From Eubacterium sp. 14-2 (GTDB taxonomy: Bacteria > Bacillota > Clostridia > Lachnospirales > Lachnospiraceae): a stretch of DNA of 64,000 bases. Location of the stretch: assembly GCF_000403845.2 (NCBI RefSeq), contig NZ_KE159568.1, positions 559,725-623,724 of the forward strand. The letters are read 5' to 3'. Shown piece after piece: positions 26,813 through 35,286 of the stretch. The position numbers and the translations under genes are program-made. The notes below the pieces were generated by a model. It saw only the letters and a program-made list of their open reading frames with translations, did not search any database and had not been told where the DNA came from. Position 1 is the stretch's first letter. Each line of letters starts with the position of its first letter.

Positions 26813-27021
26813 TCTTTCTTCCTCCTGCCTGTTTCCCGGCTCCATAACAGTGTTTGCCGGCAGCCCTTCCTGCCGGACGGTATCTGAACTTTTTATGTTT
26901 CGGAATCTCTGTTTTCAGGTTGCCCGAAATTTCTCCCGCTTATTCCGAATCCTTATGTAAATCCTTCCTGTGTTTCGTTTTATTTCACAACCAGAGTATA
27001 ACTCCATTTCCCACATTTTTC

Positions 27022-27051
27022 TTGCAGTATGATGGCAAAATATAGTACAAT
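27022..27051 (+). promoter_or_regulatory. Promoter of the AraC gene
   Basis: TTGCAG, an 18-bp spacer, then TACAAT. Confidence 0.5.
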
Positions 27052-27083
27052 ACTATCAAAAAAAGAAAAAATGGTGGTATCAT

Positions 27084-27956
27084 ATGAACATTCTGGAATA
27101 TGAAAACACACAGGAAACAAAATCTCACGGACAGGATAACTTCCCTTTTAATATCTATCTGTGCAGCATTCCCCTGGATTTTTCCATGGTGCCTCTTCAC
27201 TGGCACAACGATATGGAAATCATCTATATAAAAAAAGGACAGGGGCAGGTTACCCTGGATCTCTGGCCTCTTCCGGTGCGGGAAGGGGATATTGTGGTGG
27301 TTCCGCCAGGGCAGCTTCACGCCATCGAACAGCGCGAGGATTTTTCCATGGAGTACGAAAATATCATTTTCAGACTGGATATGCTGATGGCTCCTCAGGG
27401 TGATGAATGTACGGAAAAATTTTTCCAGCCGCTGATGCAGGGTCAGCTTTTGTTCCCGAATCATTTTTCCCCGGATTCCTGCCTGTATCCCGCCCTTTCC
27501 CGGTGCCTCAATGCCATGGATGAAATCTGCCGGACCTTTGAATACGGCTATCAGCTTGCCGTCAAAGGACAGCTGTTTTCCTTTTTCTACACCCTGTTTT
27601 CCTCCTCGTCTCCTCCGCCCCGCCGAAAACACAGGTCGCTGGATCGTCTGAAGGATATTCTGAAATATGTGGAAACCAGTTACAGCGAAAAAATTACCAT
27701 AGAGGACGCTGCGGGTATCTGCGGATTCAGCCAGTCTCATTTTATGAAATTTTTCAAATCCAGTATGGGGGTTTCCTTTACTGATTACCTGAACGATTAC
27801 CGGCTGACCATGGCGGCCAGAATGCTGGTCTCTTCCTCTGATTCCATTGCCAGCATCGCTCCGGAAACGGGGTTTGAAAACCTTTCTTATTTTAATCGGA
27901 TTTTCAAACGAAAATACGGATGTACACCCACTGCTTTCCGGGCGGGCAGCCCGTAA
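27084..27956 (+). CDS. AraC family regulator with cupin sensor domain
   Basis: A 290-aa transcription factor. The N-terminal cupin (about 20-150) has VPLHWHNDMEIIYIKKG with the likely ligand-site histidines. The C-terminal double helix-turn-helix (about 185-288) has EDAAGICGFSQSHFMKFFK and YFNRIFKRKYGCTPTAFR. Such proteins usually activate sugar-use genes. It is divergent from glgP, so that is the nearest possible target, but no operator was identified. Confidence 0.9.
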   Translation: MNILEYENTQETKSHGQDNFPFNIYLCSIPLDFSMVPLHWHNDMEIIYIKKGQGQVTLDLWPLPVREGDIVVVPPGQLHAIEQREDFSMEYENIIFRLDMLMAPQGDECTEKFFQPLMQGQLLFPNHFSPDSCLYPALSRCLNAMDEICRTFEYGYQLAVKGQLFSFFYTLFSSSSPPPRRKHRSLDRLKDILKYVETSYSEKITIEDAAGICGFSQSHFMKFFKSSMGVSFTDYLNDYRLTMAARMLVSSSDSIASIAPETGFENLSYFNRIFKRKYGCTPTAFRAGSP

Positions 27957-27986
27957 CTATTATCGTGACTGATTCGCTATTCCTTA

Positions 27987-28015
27987 TTGACAAATTTTTG
28001 TCAAAGTTATATATT
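27987..28015 (+). promoter_or_regulatory. Promoter with palindromic operator-like site, crotonase gene
   Basis: TTGACA, a 17-bp spacer, then TATATT. An 18-bp palindrome TTGACAAA-TT-TTTGTCAA (27987-28004) covers the -35 and part of the spacer, in a position suited for repression. It differs from the Rex consensus. Confidence 0.6.
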
Positions 28016-28067
28016 AAAGGTATCAGAAAACACCAATATTACATAATTTTTTAGGAGGTTTTTACCC

Positions 28068-28862
28068 ATGAACAATTTAAAACTGGACGTAGCAGATCAG
28101 ATTGCTGTTTTGACCATCAGCAGACCCGGAGCATTAAACGCTCTGAACAGTGAAACACTGGATGAACTGAATGTAGCACTGACCGAAATTGAAGCAAGAG
28201 ACGACGTGAAGGTTGTAATCCTGACCGGCGGCCCGGACAAGAAAGACAACCCCTACAAATCTTTCGTGGCAGGCGCTGACATTGCTGAAATGGTAAACTT
28301 CTCTGCTGCTGAAGCACGGGCATTCGGTATGAGAGCTGCTGAGCCTTTCTTCAAACTGATGAACATGCGTCAGGTTACCATCGCTGCTGTAAACGGATTC
28401 GCTCTGGGCGGCGGATGTGAAATCGCCATGGCATGTGATATCCGTATCGCTGCTGAAAACGCTACTTTTGCTCAGCCGGAAACCGGCCTTGGCATTATCC
28501 CCGGATTCGGCGGAACCCAGAGACTTGCACGTCTGGTTGGCATGGGCCGTGCAAAAGAACTTATCTTCACCTGCGACAACATTGACGCTGCAGAGGCATA
28601 CAGAATCGGCCTTGTGAACAAAGTGGTTGCAAAAGAAGAATTAATGGACACCGCTAAGAAGATGGCTTCCAAAATCATTTCCAAAGGAAGCTATGCTGTT
28701 TCCATCGCAAAAGCTGCCATCAACAACGGATATGATATGGATATTAAAAATGCAGTTGAAATGGAAGCAAACCTGTTTGGTATTACCTGCTCTACCCATG
28801 ACAAGACAGAAGGCATGACTGCTTTCCTTGAAAGAAGAGCTGCAGATCTGACAGATTTCTGA
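28068..28862 (+). CDS. crt: Short-chain enoyl-CoA hydratase (crotonase)
   Basis: A 264-aa crotonase-fold enzyme. By family it hydrates crotonyl-CoA to 3-hydroxybutyryl-CoA in the butyrate route. Oxyanion-hole and catalytic blocks are present: KSFVAGADIAEM (about 64-75), NGFALGGGCEIAMACDIRIA (about 107-126, catalytic Glu) and QPETGLGIIPGFGGTQRL (second Glu). A very strong ribosome site (AGGAGG) and codons typical of high expression suggest an abundant protein. Its usual partners (bcd, etfAB, hbd, thl) are not in this window. Confidence 0.9.
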   Translation: MNNLKLDVADQIAVLTISRPGALNALNSETLDELNVALTEIEARDDVKVVILTGGPDKKDNPYKSFVAGADIAEMVNFSAAEARAFGMRAAEPFFKLMNMRQVTIAAVNGFALGGGCEIAMACDIRIAAENATFAQPETGLGIIPGFGGTQRLARLVGMGRAKELIFTCDNIDAAEAYRIGLVNKVVAKEELMDTAKKMASKIISKGSYAVSIAKAAINNGYDMDIKNAVEMEANLFGITCSTHDKTEGMTAFLERRAADLTDF

Positions 28863-28878
28863 TTATTACGTTCAAAGA

Positions 28879-28934
28879 CAGCGGGGCTGTTGCAAAACAG
28901 ATGAGTAATCATCTATGGAGCAACAGCTCCGCTT
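28879..28934. terminator. Terminator between crt and EIIC genes
   Basis: GCGGGGCTGTTGC pairs with GCAACAGCTCCGC (one mismatch), followed by TTTT on the plus strand. It lies between convergent genes. Confidence 0.85.
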
Positions 28935-28946
28935 TTCTGTTCTGTA

Positions 28947-30017
28947 CTATTCCTCTGCTTTTAAAATCATCGTAATGAGAAAAGAGGCCGCAAACGCCAC
29001 CAGGCAGCTCAGCACATACATTCCGAACCCCTCCCCGTAAAATACCGGAAAGGTCACAAGGCTGGGGAAAGCAAAAGACATGGCCTGAGCGCCGGAAAGC
29101 CCGGCCAGCGCACCTCCGATACCGCCGCCAATACAGACACCCGCCATTGGTTTTTTCCGGGGAAGGCTTACCCCGAACAATGCCGGCTCCGTAATGCCAA
29201 ACAGCGCGGACAGCATGGCGGAACCGCAAATGGACTGAAAGGCTCTGTCTTTGCTTTTCAAAAGAACTGCAAATACGGCTCCGGCCTGGGAAAATGCCGC
29301 CGGCCCCATCAATGCCAGTACCGTATCGGAGCCGTTTATCATAATATTGTTCATGGCAATCAGGATAAAACTCCACTGGAAACCAAAAATCACCATAGGC
29401 TGGGTAAATGCTCCCAGAAAAATTCCCGCCGCCACCGGAGACAGTCCGTATACTTTCTCATACCCAACAGCCAGCACATCTCCTGTTACCGCGCCCATGG
29501 GCCCGAACAGAGCCAGCGTCGCCAGTCCCACCAGCAACACCGATATCAGGGGAACTGCGAATCCCTTTATCATCTCCGGAATCACTTTGTTCAGAAACTC
29601 TTCCACAAAATGCAAAAGCCCCACTGCCAGAATAATGGGAATTACACTGGAATGATAGGTAACGCCCCGCAGCGGCAGTCCCAGAAAATGAATGGTATTC
29701 CCCTGTTCCAGAACTGTGGTAAGGGAAGGGTATAACAAAATTCCCGCAATTACAACAGCAGTGAACTGATTTGCACCAAATTTCCCGGCAGCGGTAAAAG
29801 CCAGCAGCATGGGCAGAAAATAAAACAGGCTGTCCGCCATGGCATTCAGTACCAGATATGTTTCACTGTCCGCCTGAATCCAATCTGAAGCTGCCAGGAT
29901 AACCAGTGCTCCTTTCAGAATTCCGGCTGCACTCATTAAATTTACAATGGGCAGAAAAATCCCTGCCACCCCGTCAATCAGAACTGCTGCCACTGATTTT
30001 TTCTTTTTTTCTTCCAT
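28947..30017 (-). CDS. Orphan PTS transporter EIIC subunit, glucose superfamily
   Basis: A 356-aa membrane protein of about ten helices. It has the EIIC signature ITEPALFGVSLPRKKP (about 290-305) and the early GVAGIFLPIVNLMSAAGIL. There is no fused or adjacent EIIA or EIIB domain, which the family needs to phosphorylate its sugar. ATG 30017 follows AGAGGAGG, and the gene starts 10 nt after the threonine aldolase stop, so the pair is an operon. It could borrow EIIA/B from another system, or have become a non-phosphorylating carrier. The substrate cannot be told. Confidence 0.87.
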   Translation of the reverse strand: MEEKKKKSVAAVLIDGVAGIFLPIVNLMSAAGILKGALVILAASDWIQADSETYLVLNAMADSLFYFLPMLLAFTAAGKFGANQFTAVVIAGILLYPSLTTVLEQGNTIHFLGLPLRGVTYHSSVIPIILAVGLLHFVEEFLNKVIPEMIKGFAVPLISVLLVGLATLALFGPMGAVTGDVLAVGYEKVYGLSPVAAGIFLGAFTQPMVIFGFQWSFILIAMNNIMINGSDTVLALMGPAAFSQAGAVFAVLLKSKDRAFQSICGSAMLSALFGITEPALFGVSLPRKKPMAGVCIGGGIGGALAGLSGAQAMSFAFPSLVTFPVFYGEGFGMYVLSCLVAFAASFLITMILKAEE

Positions 30018-30027
30018 CTTTCCTCCT

Positions 30028-31056
30028 CTATTCCAGAATTTCTCCCAGTTTTTCAATATCTTCTTTCACAGTGGACCAGCCTGTTGCCAGCCTTACCACC
30101 GTATGGGTATCATCCGCCTTTTCCCAGAAACTGACTGCGACCTGCTCTTTGAGTTTTTCCAGACTGCTGTTTTCCAGAATAATGAACTGCTGATTGGTTG
30201 GAGATTCCAGGTAGAACACACAGCCTTTTTCCTTTAACTTCTTTTTCAAAAGTTCCGCCATCTCAATTACATGGCTGCTGATTTCAAAATACAGATTATC
30301 TGTAAATAAGGTGTCAAACTGGATGCCTGGCAGACGCCCCTTTGCCAGCAGGGCGCCATGCTGCTTCATAACCGTCAGAAAATGTCCGGGGCTATTTTCG
30401 TCGGGAAATACCACTGCTTCTCCACACAATGCCCCCATTTTGGTGCCGCCGATATAAAATACGTCGCAGATCCGGGCAATATCCTCCAGCGTCATATCGC
30501 TTTCCCGGCTCATAAGCCCATATCCCAGACGGGCCCCGTCCAGATAGAGGGGAATCCCGTAACTATGGCAGATTTCCCCTGTCATCTCCAGTTCTTCTCT
30601 GCTGTAAAGGGTTCCGTATTCTGTGGGATGGGAAAGGTACACCATCCCCGGAAAGACCATGTGCTGGTGGGTCTCATCCTGATAAAATTTTTCCAGATAA
30701 CTCTTTAGTTCTTCCGGATGGATCTTTCCCTGATGGCCCGGCAGCGTAAGCACCTTGTGGCCGGTGTATTCAATGGCTCCTGCCTCATGGACACCGATAT
30801 GACCCGTCTCAGCCGCCAGAACTCCTTCGTAGCTGCGGAGCATGGAGGAAATTACAACTGCGTTTGTCTGGGTTCCGCCTGCCAGAAAGTAAATATCCGC
30901 CTCCGGCGCACCGCAGGCTTTTCTGATTTTTTCACATGCACTTTTACAGTACGGGTCTGCCCCGTAGCCGGACGCCGGTTCCAGATTGGTTTCCGCCAGT
31001 TTTTTCAGAATATCGGGATGTGCTCCCGTTGTATAATCATTTTCAAAAGAAATCAT
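30028..31056 (-). CDS. ltaE: Low-specificity L-threonine aldolase
   Basis: A 342-aa fold-type I PLP enzyme that splits L-threonine/allo-threonine to glycine and acetaldehyde. Seen: NDYTTGAHP at the N-terminus, LAGGTQTNA (about 57), the Asp-containing PLYLDGARLGYG (about 170) and the PLP-lysine motif YIGGTKMGALCGE (about 199-211). ATG 31056 follows AGGAGGG; an in-frame ATG at 31104 lacks a site. It is the first gene of a pair with the orphan EIIC and divergent from proC. Confidence 0.92.
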   Translation of the reverse strand: MISFENDYTTGAHPDILKKLAETNLEPASGYGADPYCKSACEKIRKACGAPEADIYFLAGGTQTNAVVISSMLRSYEGVLAAETGHIGVHEAGAIEYTGHKVLTLPGHQGKIHPEELKSYLEKFYQDETHQHMVFPGMVYLSHPTEYGTLYSREELEMTGEICHSYGIPLYLDGARLGYGLMSRESDMTLEDIARICDVFYIGGTKMGALCGEAVVFPDENSPGHFLTVMKQHGALLAKGRLPGIQFDTLFTDNLYFEISSHVIEMAELLKKKLKEKGCVFYLESPTNQQFIILENSSLEKLKEQVAVSFWEKADDTHTVVRLATGWSTVKEDIEKLGEILE

Positions 31057-31085
31057 GGTTCCCTCCTGTAATAAATTTCTATCAC

Positions 31086-31114
31086 TTGCACAATGGTCCC
31101 TCACCTGCTATGAT
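31086..31114 (+). promoter_or_regulatory. Promoter of proC
   Basis: TTGCAC, a 17-bp spacer, then TATGAT, 26 nt before the start codon. Confidence 0.6.
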
Positions 31115-31140
31115 ATAGTGAAACAGGGAGGTTTCAGACT

Positions 31141-31953
31141 ATGAATAAAACAATTGGATTTATCGGAGGCGGAAACATGGCCAGCGCCATCATCGGCGGA
31201 ATCCTGAATTCCGGCCTCACTTCAGAAGACCATATCATTGCCACCGCCAGAACAGAACGCACTCTGCTGTCTTTGCAGGAACGCTTTCAGATCCGCACCA
31301 CCAGGAGCAATCCGGAAGCTGCCAGCTTGTCGGACATCCTGTTTCTGGCAGTCAAGCCCCATCTTTTTCCGGAAATAATTGCAGAAATCAGAGACAGTAT
31401 CCCAAAACACGCCATTCTGGTATCCATCGCTGCCGGACAGTCCCTGGACGCCATAGAAGGTTTTTTCAAAAAACCCGTCAAACTGGTCCGGGCCATGCCC
31501 AATACCCCGGCTCTGGTGGGAGAAGCCATGAGCGCTCTGTGCCCCAACGAAAATATCTCCCAGTCTGAGCTGTCAGAAATAAGTTCCATTTTCAACAGCT
31601 TTGGCGTCTGTGAAATTGTTCCGGAATCCATGATGGATACTGTAGTGGGCGTATCGGGTTCTTCCCCTGCCTGTGTATTTCTGTTTCTGGAAGCCATGGC
31701 GGACGCGGCTGTGGCAGACGGGATGCCCCGGTCCCAGGCATATAAATTTGCTGCCCAGGCAGTCCTTGGGTCTGCCAGAATGGTTCTGGAAACAGGCTCT
31801 CATCCCGGCGTATTAAAAGACGCTGTCTGCTCTCCCGGAGGCACCACCATAGAAGCTGTGGCCGTCCTGGAAAATCAGGGCCTGCGCGGTGCGGTTATCA
31901 CAGCCCAGCGGGCCTGTGTGGAAAAATCCAGAGAAATGGGCAGGAAAAAATAA
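31141..31953 (+). CDS. proC: Pyrroline-5-carboxylate reductase
   Basis: A 270-aa NAD(P)H-dependent enzyme for the last step of proline synthesis. The N-terminal Rossmann motif is GFIGGGNMASAIIGG (about 6-20). The family block VRAMPNTPALVGEAM (about 117-131) and the C-terminal SPGGTTIEAVAVLE (about 230-243) are present. AGGGAGG precedes ATG 31141. Confidence 0.96.
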   Translation: MNKTIGFIGGGNMASAIIGGILNSGLTSEDHIIATARTERTLLSLQERFQIRTTRSNPEAASLSDILFLAVKPHLFPEIIAEIRDSIPKHAILVSIAAGQSLDAIEGFFKKPVKLVRAMPNTPALVGEAMSALCPNENISQSELSEISSIFNSFGVCEIVPESMMDTVVGVSGSSPACVFLFLEAMADAAVADGMPRSQAYKFAAQAVLGSARMVLETGSHPGVLKDAVCSPGGTTIEAVAVLENQGLRGAVITAQRACVEKSREMGRKK

Positions 31954-31995
31954 TAAAAATCCTGCATTTGACGGGGCTGTACAGAATACAGCATA

Positions 31996-33093
31996 TCATT
32001 CTCTTTGCTTTTCTCTGTCAGGCTGACTTTTTTCTTTTTCCGGCATCAGAAATGCGCAGAGCAGTTCCAGATTTACTTCTGAAATATCCGGCTTCACCGG
32101 ATACTGTATTACGCAGCCCCGCAGCTCCATTCCGTGGATTCCTTTTCCTTTTGCTGCCCTTCCTGCCAGGAAAAAGGCAGTCGCTCCATCCCCTTCTTTT
32201 ATTTTCTGTTTTTCCTGAAGCTGTTCTCTGGTATAAAACTCCAGAGAGGCTTCCTCACATTCATATTCCACCACCAGATTCCTCATGCCCTGAGGACAGA
32301 TTTCCTCCAGATGATTCAGAAACATCTGATACTCTTTTTCGTCGGACAAAATCCCCTGTTCCAACATTTCGTCGTATTTTGCCTTTTTCTCCGTCCAGCT
32401 GTCTTCCACTCTTATGTTATTAATATAATATGTAATTTCCCGCTGCTGAACCGATTCGGCTCCCCACTCCCGTCTGTCTGGAATTTTCATGGAAAAAGTC
32501 TGTTTTCTGCCGGACTGTTTTCCCACATGCAGTTTCATTTTTCGCTTTACCGGCACATGATAATAACGCTTTTCTTCCAGAAATTCCAGACATGCAAATT
32601 CCTGTTGGGAAAAAGGGATGGTTTCGTATTCCCCTTCCAGCTCCATGGCAGTGCACTGAATCCCGGAAAGTTTCCTGGTCTCTAAAAATCCAAAGGACAT
32701 GTTCTGTGACAGAAGATAATACAGCAGCATCCTTCCCTCCAGATTATATTCTGCCAGAACTCCGCTGCTGCCGGACTGAAAATGATATTCCCTGCCTGCC
32801 ACCCGGATCCCCCGAATAACCTCCATCACGCCTGCTTCCTGAAGTTCCACGTTTGCCAGCAGTTCTTCCCTTTTCGTAAGGGTTCCCTTTCTTCGTTTCC
32901 TCTCCAGTTTCATGCGTTTTTCCATGTGTTCATCAGGATCTTCCCCTTCAGAAAATAAATAAAACATCAGATTTTTTCCACGTCTGCATACTCCTGCCGC
33001 CAGTACCGGAATACCTGCCGCCTCCAGTTCCAGCCCCGGAAGCAGGGTTTCTTCAAATGCAGGCATGCAGGAACGGATTGCCTGTATATTCAT
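31996..33093 (-). CDS. Uncharacterised 365-aa soluble protein
   Basis: I do not recognise a named domain. It is rich in charged residues with no signal peptide or membrane helix. The N-terminal half (about 1-170) alternates beta-like segments with a basic stretch (KLERKRRKGTLTKREE). The C-terminal part (about 225-345) looks like a compact domain with YYINNIRVEDSW, NLVVEYECEEASLEFYTREQ and ELRGCVIQYPVKPD. The tail is lysine- and glutamate-rich. ATG 33093 has GGAGGAAA; a longer in-frame ATG at 33120 has none. It is convergent with proC, with no operon partner. Confidence 0.75.
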   Translation of the reverse strand: MNIQAIRSCMPAFEETLLPGLELEAAGIPVLAAGVCRRGKNLMFYLFSEGEDPDEHMEKRMKLERKRRKGTLTKREELLANVELQEAGVMEVIRGIRVAGREYHFQSGSSGVLAEYNLEGRMLLYYLLSQNMSFGFLETRKLSGIQCTAMELEGEYETIPFSQQEFACLEFLEEKRYYHVPVKRKMKLHVGKQSGRKQTFSMKIPDRREWGAESVQQREITYYINNIRVEDSWTEKKAKYDEMLEQGILSDEKEYQMFLNHLEEICPQGMRNLVVEYECEEASLEFYTREQLQEKQKIKEGDGATAFFLAGRAAKGKGIHGMELRGCVIQYPVKPDISEVNLELLCAFLMPEKEKSQPDREKQRE

Positions 33094-33227
33094 AATTTCC
33101 TCCAATCTGCGCATTTTCAACTCTTTTCAGTATACCGGATTATCCGAAAAAACACAATCTTTTCCATGCCTGCGGAAAAGTAACGTATTTTCTCATTTTA
33201 TCTGATAAAATTTTGTAGCTTTTTCCA

Positions 33228-33256
33228 TTGTCAGTAAACAGATTTCTTTTTATAAT
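33228..33256 (+). promoter_or_regulatory. Promoter of the GH13 amylase gene
   Basis: TTGTCA, a 17-bp spacer, then TATAAT. Confidence 0.65.
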
Positions 33257-33332
33257 GAAGTTATCTTGTTTCACCTGGAAAATTCTGACTGTTACGGGAT
33301 GATTACTTATTATAGAAAGGAGCTTATTGATT

Positions 33333-34643
33333 ATGTGGGCTTATGAAAGTGTGTTTTACCAGATCTATCCTCTGGGATTTTGCGGCGCTCCCTTTGAAAA
33401 TGACGGAGTGGCAGAACATCGTATTTTAAAAGTCGCAGACTGGATTCCCCATCTGGAAAAACTGGGCGTCAGCGCCATCTATTTTTCTCCGCTGTTTGAA
33501 TCGGATACCCATGGCTACAATGCCAGAGATTACCGGAAAGTGGATGTACGTCTGGGCACGAACGAAGATTTTAAGGAGGTTTGCGACGCTCTTCACAAGG
33601 CAGATATCCGCGTGGTGCTGGACGGTGTGTTCAATCATGCAGGCCGGGGATTTTTTGCATTCCAGGACGTCCTTAAAAACCGGGAAAATTCCCGCTACAG
33701 GGACTGGTTCCATATTGATTTCCACGGAAATTCCAACTACAATGACGGATTGTGGTATGAGGGCTGGGAAGGCAATTATGACCTGGTAAAATTAAATCTC
33801 AGAAATGAAGAGGTCATTCAGTATCTTCTGGAAAGTGTCAGCCAGTGGGTAAAGGAATGGGATATTGACGGACTGCGCCTGGATGTGGCTTACTGTCTGG
33901 ATCATGATTTTGTACGGAGACTGCGCGGCCACTGCGACAGCCTGAAAGAAGACTTTTTCCTGGTGGGAGAAATGCTTCACGGAGATTACAACCAGCTGGT
34001 AAACGACGCCATGCTCCACTCTGCCACCAACTACGAGTGTTACAAGGGACTGCACTCCAGTTTCAATTCCATGAATATGTTTGAAATCAACCACTCTCTG
34101 CTGCGGCAGTTCGGACCGGAAAACTGGACCCTCTACCGTGGAAAACATCTTTTGAGCTTTGTGGACAACCATGACGTTTCCAGAATCTCCACTATTCTGG
34201 GAAATAAATCTCATCTTCCTCTGATTTATGCGCTGTGTTTCGGTATGCCGGGCATCCCCTGCGTATATTACGGCAGTGAATGGGGAGCAGAAGGGGATAA
34301 GAAAAACGGAGATCCCTCTCTGCGTCCTTCTTTTGACAAACCGGAATGGAATGAACTGACAGACTGGATTGCAAAACTGACTGCTGCAAAAAAGGAATCC
34401 AATGCCCTGAATTATGGAGATTTCCGCTCCGTTGTACTGACTAACAAACAATGTATCTTTGAGCGGAAAACGGATACGGAACGGGTACTGGTTGCCATCA
34501 ATGCAGACAGTGAACCCTATACCGCCCACTTTGACGCCGGCTGCGGTATGGCTGAAGATCTGATTACCGGACAGCCCCACGATTTCGGCGGCGGAAGCGA
34601 ACTTCCTCCTTACAGCGCTTATTTCTGGAAATGTGAAAAATAA
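33333..34643 (+). CDS. Intracellular alpha-amylase family (GH13) enzyme
   Basis: A 436-aa glycoside hydrolase without a signal peptide, acting on alpha-glucans, maltodextrins or cyclodextrins. Conserved GH13 regions: DGVFNHAGRG (region I), DGLRLDVAYCLD (nucleophile Asp), FLVGEMLHGD (acid/base Glu) and LSFVDNHDVSR (transition-state Asp). It lacks the N-terminal domain found in many neopullulanases. ATG 33333 is 10 nt after AAAGGAG; a TTG at 33327 is too close to that site. It probably supplies oligosaccharide ends to the glycogen phosphorylase seen elsewhere in the window. Confidence 0.9.
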   Translation: MWAYESVFYQIYPLGFCGAPFENDGVAEHRILKVADWIPHLEKLGVSAIYFSPLFESDTHGYNARDYRKVDVRLGTNEDFKEVCDALHKADIRVVLDGVFNHAGRGFFAFQDVLKNRENSRYRDWFHIDFHGNSNYNDGLWYEGWEGNYDLVKLNLRNEEVIQYLLESVSQWVKEWDIDGLRLDVAYCLDHDFVRRLRGHCDSLKEDFFLVGEMLHGDYNQLVNDAMLHSATNYECYKGLHSSFNSMNMFEINHSLLRQFGPENWTLYRGKHLLSFVDNHDVSRISTILGNKSHLPLIYALCFGMPGIPCVYYGSEWGAEGDKKNGDPSLRPSFDKPEWNELTDWIAKLTAAKKESNALNYGDFRSVVLTNKQCIFERKTDTERVLVAINADSEPYTAHFDAGCGMAEDLITGQPHDFGGGSELPPYSAYFWKCEK

Positions 34644-34665
34644 AACAGGCTCTGCCATGCAAAAA

Positions 34666-34709
34666 CAAACCGTTCAGGTCCCTCATGAATGAGGGACCTG
34701 AACGGTTTG
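34666..34709 (-). terminator. Perfect 21-bp hairpin, probable terminator for ThrE-like gene
   Basis: Arms of 21 bases (34666-34686 and 34689-34709) start CAAACCGTTCAGGTCC, with a two-base loop. On the minus strand it is followed by TTTTTG, so it ends minus-strand transcripts. It joins repeat copy F. Confidence 0.75.
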
Positions 34710-34763
34710 CTGGGCCGAGTGCGGTCGCTTTAGCGACATCTTCTATTCACACGAGTCCGCCTG
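34700..34763 (-). repeat. Terminator-linked palindromic element, copy F (partial)
   Basis: It shares with copy C the block CAGGTC / AACGGTTTGCTG / GTGCGGTCGCTTTAGCGAC / ATCTTCTATTC / ACGAG in the same order and orientation. It contains the hairpin GTCGC-TTTA-GCGAC. The TATAGGAAA core is absent. Confidence 0.75.
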
Positions 34764-34805
34764 CCCACAGCAGTAAACTCCATGCTGCTGCCATAAATCC
34801 CATAT

Positions 34806-35252
34806 TTATTTCTTCCATATTTTCCTCAGCTGGTTAAACCAGCTCTGGGGAAGTATCAGCCCGAAAATCATCCCCAGCACAATGGCTCCGGCAATTTTAA
34901 ACGTCTCAATCCCTTTTGCCATGCACTGTTCCAGATCGTTCATAATCAGATAATATGACGTATAGTAAATACCTGCCCCAGGCACCAGAGTAAAAATTCC
35001 TGTGATCAGAAATACGGTGCCGGGCATTTTCCGAATCGCCGACAGCAGCCTTGCCACAAGGGTAAGCACCAGAGTGGCCCACATGGAGGCAACTGTAATG
35101 CCCGTGCCATGGGCGACACAAAAAAGATACACCATCCAGCCAATGGCTCCGTTTACCGCACAGAGCAGATATTCTGACCGTGGTACATGAAATAATACTG
35201 CAAATGCCATGGTAGCAGCCATGGACACCAGAACCTGATCCATCACAGCCAC
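34806..35252 (-). CDS. Threonine/serine exporter family protein, ThrE_2-type half
   Basis: A 148-aa membrane protein with about five helices. Motifs PGTVFLITGIFTLVPGAGIYYTSYYL (residues about 83-108) resemble the C-terminal half of ThrE-type amino-acid exporters. In many Firmicutes ThrE is split into two genes; the other half lies just upstream (35287-36066). ATG 35252 follows GGAGGTGG. Expected role: export of threonine/serine. Confidence 0.88.
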   Translation of the reverse strand: MAVMDQVLVSMAATMAFAVLFHVPRSEYLLCAVNGAIGWMVYLFCVAHGTGITVASMWATLVLTLVARLLSAIRKMPGTVFLITGIFTLVPGAGIYYTSYYLIMNDLEQCMAKGIETFKIAGAIVLGMIFGLILPQSWFNQLRKIWKK

Positions 35253-35286
35253 CTCCTGATTCGCTTTTTCAAAATTTTTCCCTGTC

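Noticed and set aside
26985-27740. Minus-strand open frame of 251 codons opposite the AraC gene
   Set aside because: Composition of a shadow; the AraC helix-turn-helix on the plus strand is clear.
27987-28004. Rex repressor site at the crotonase promoter
   Set aside because: The arms TTGACAAA/TTTGTCAA do not match TTGTTAA-N4-TTAACAA; kept only as an unnamed palindrome.
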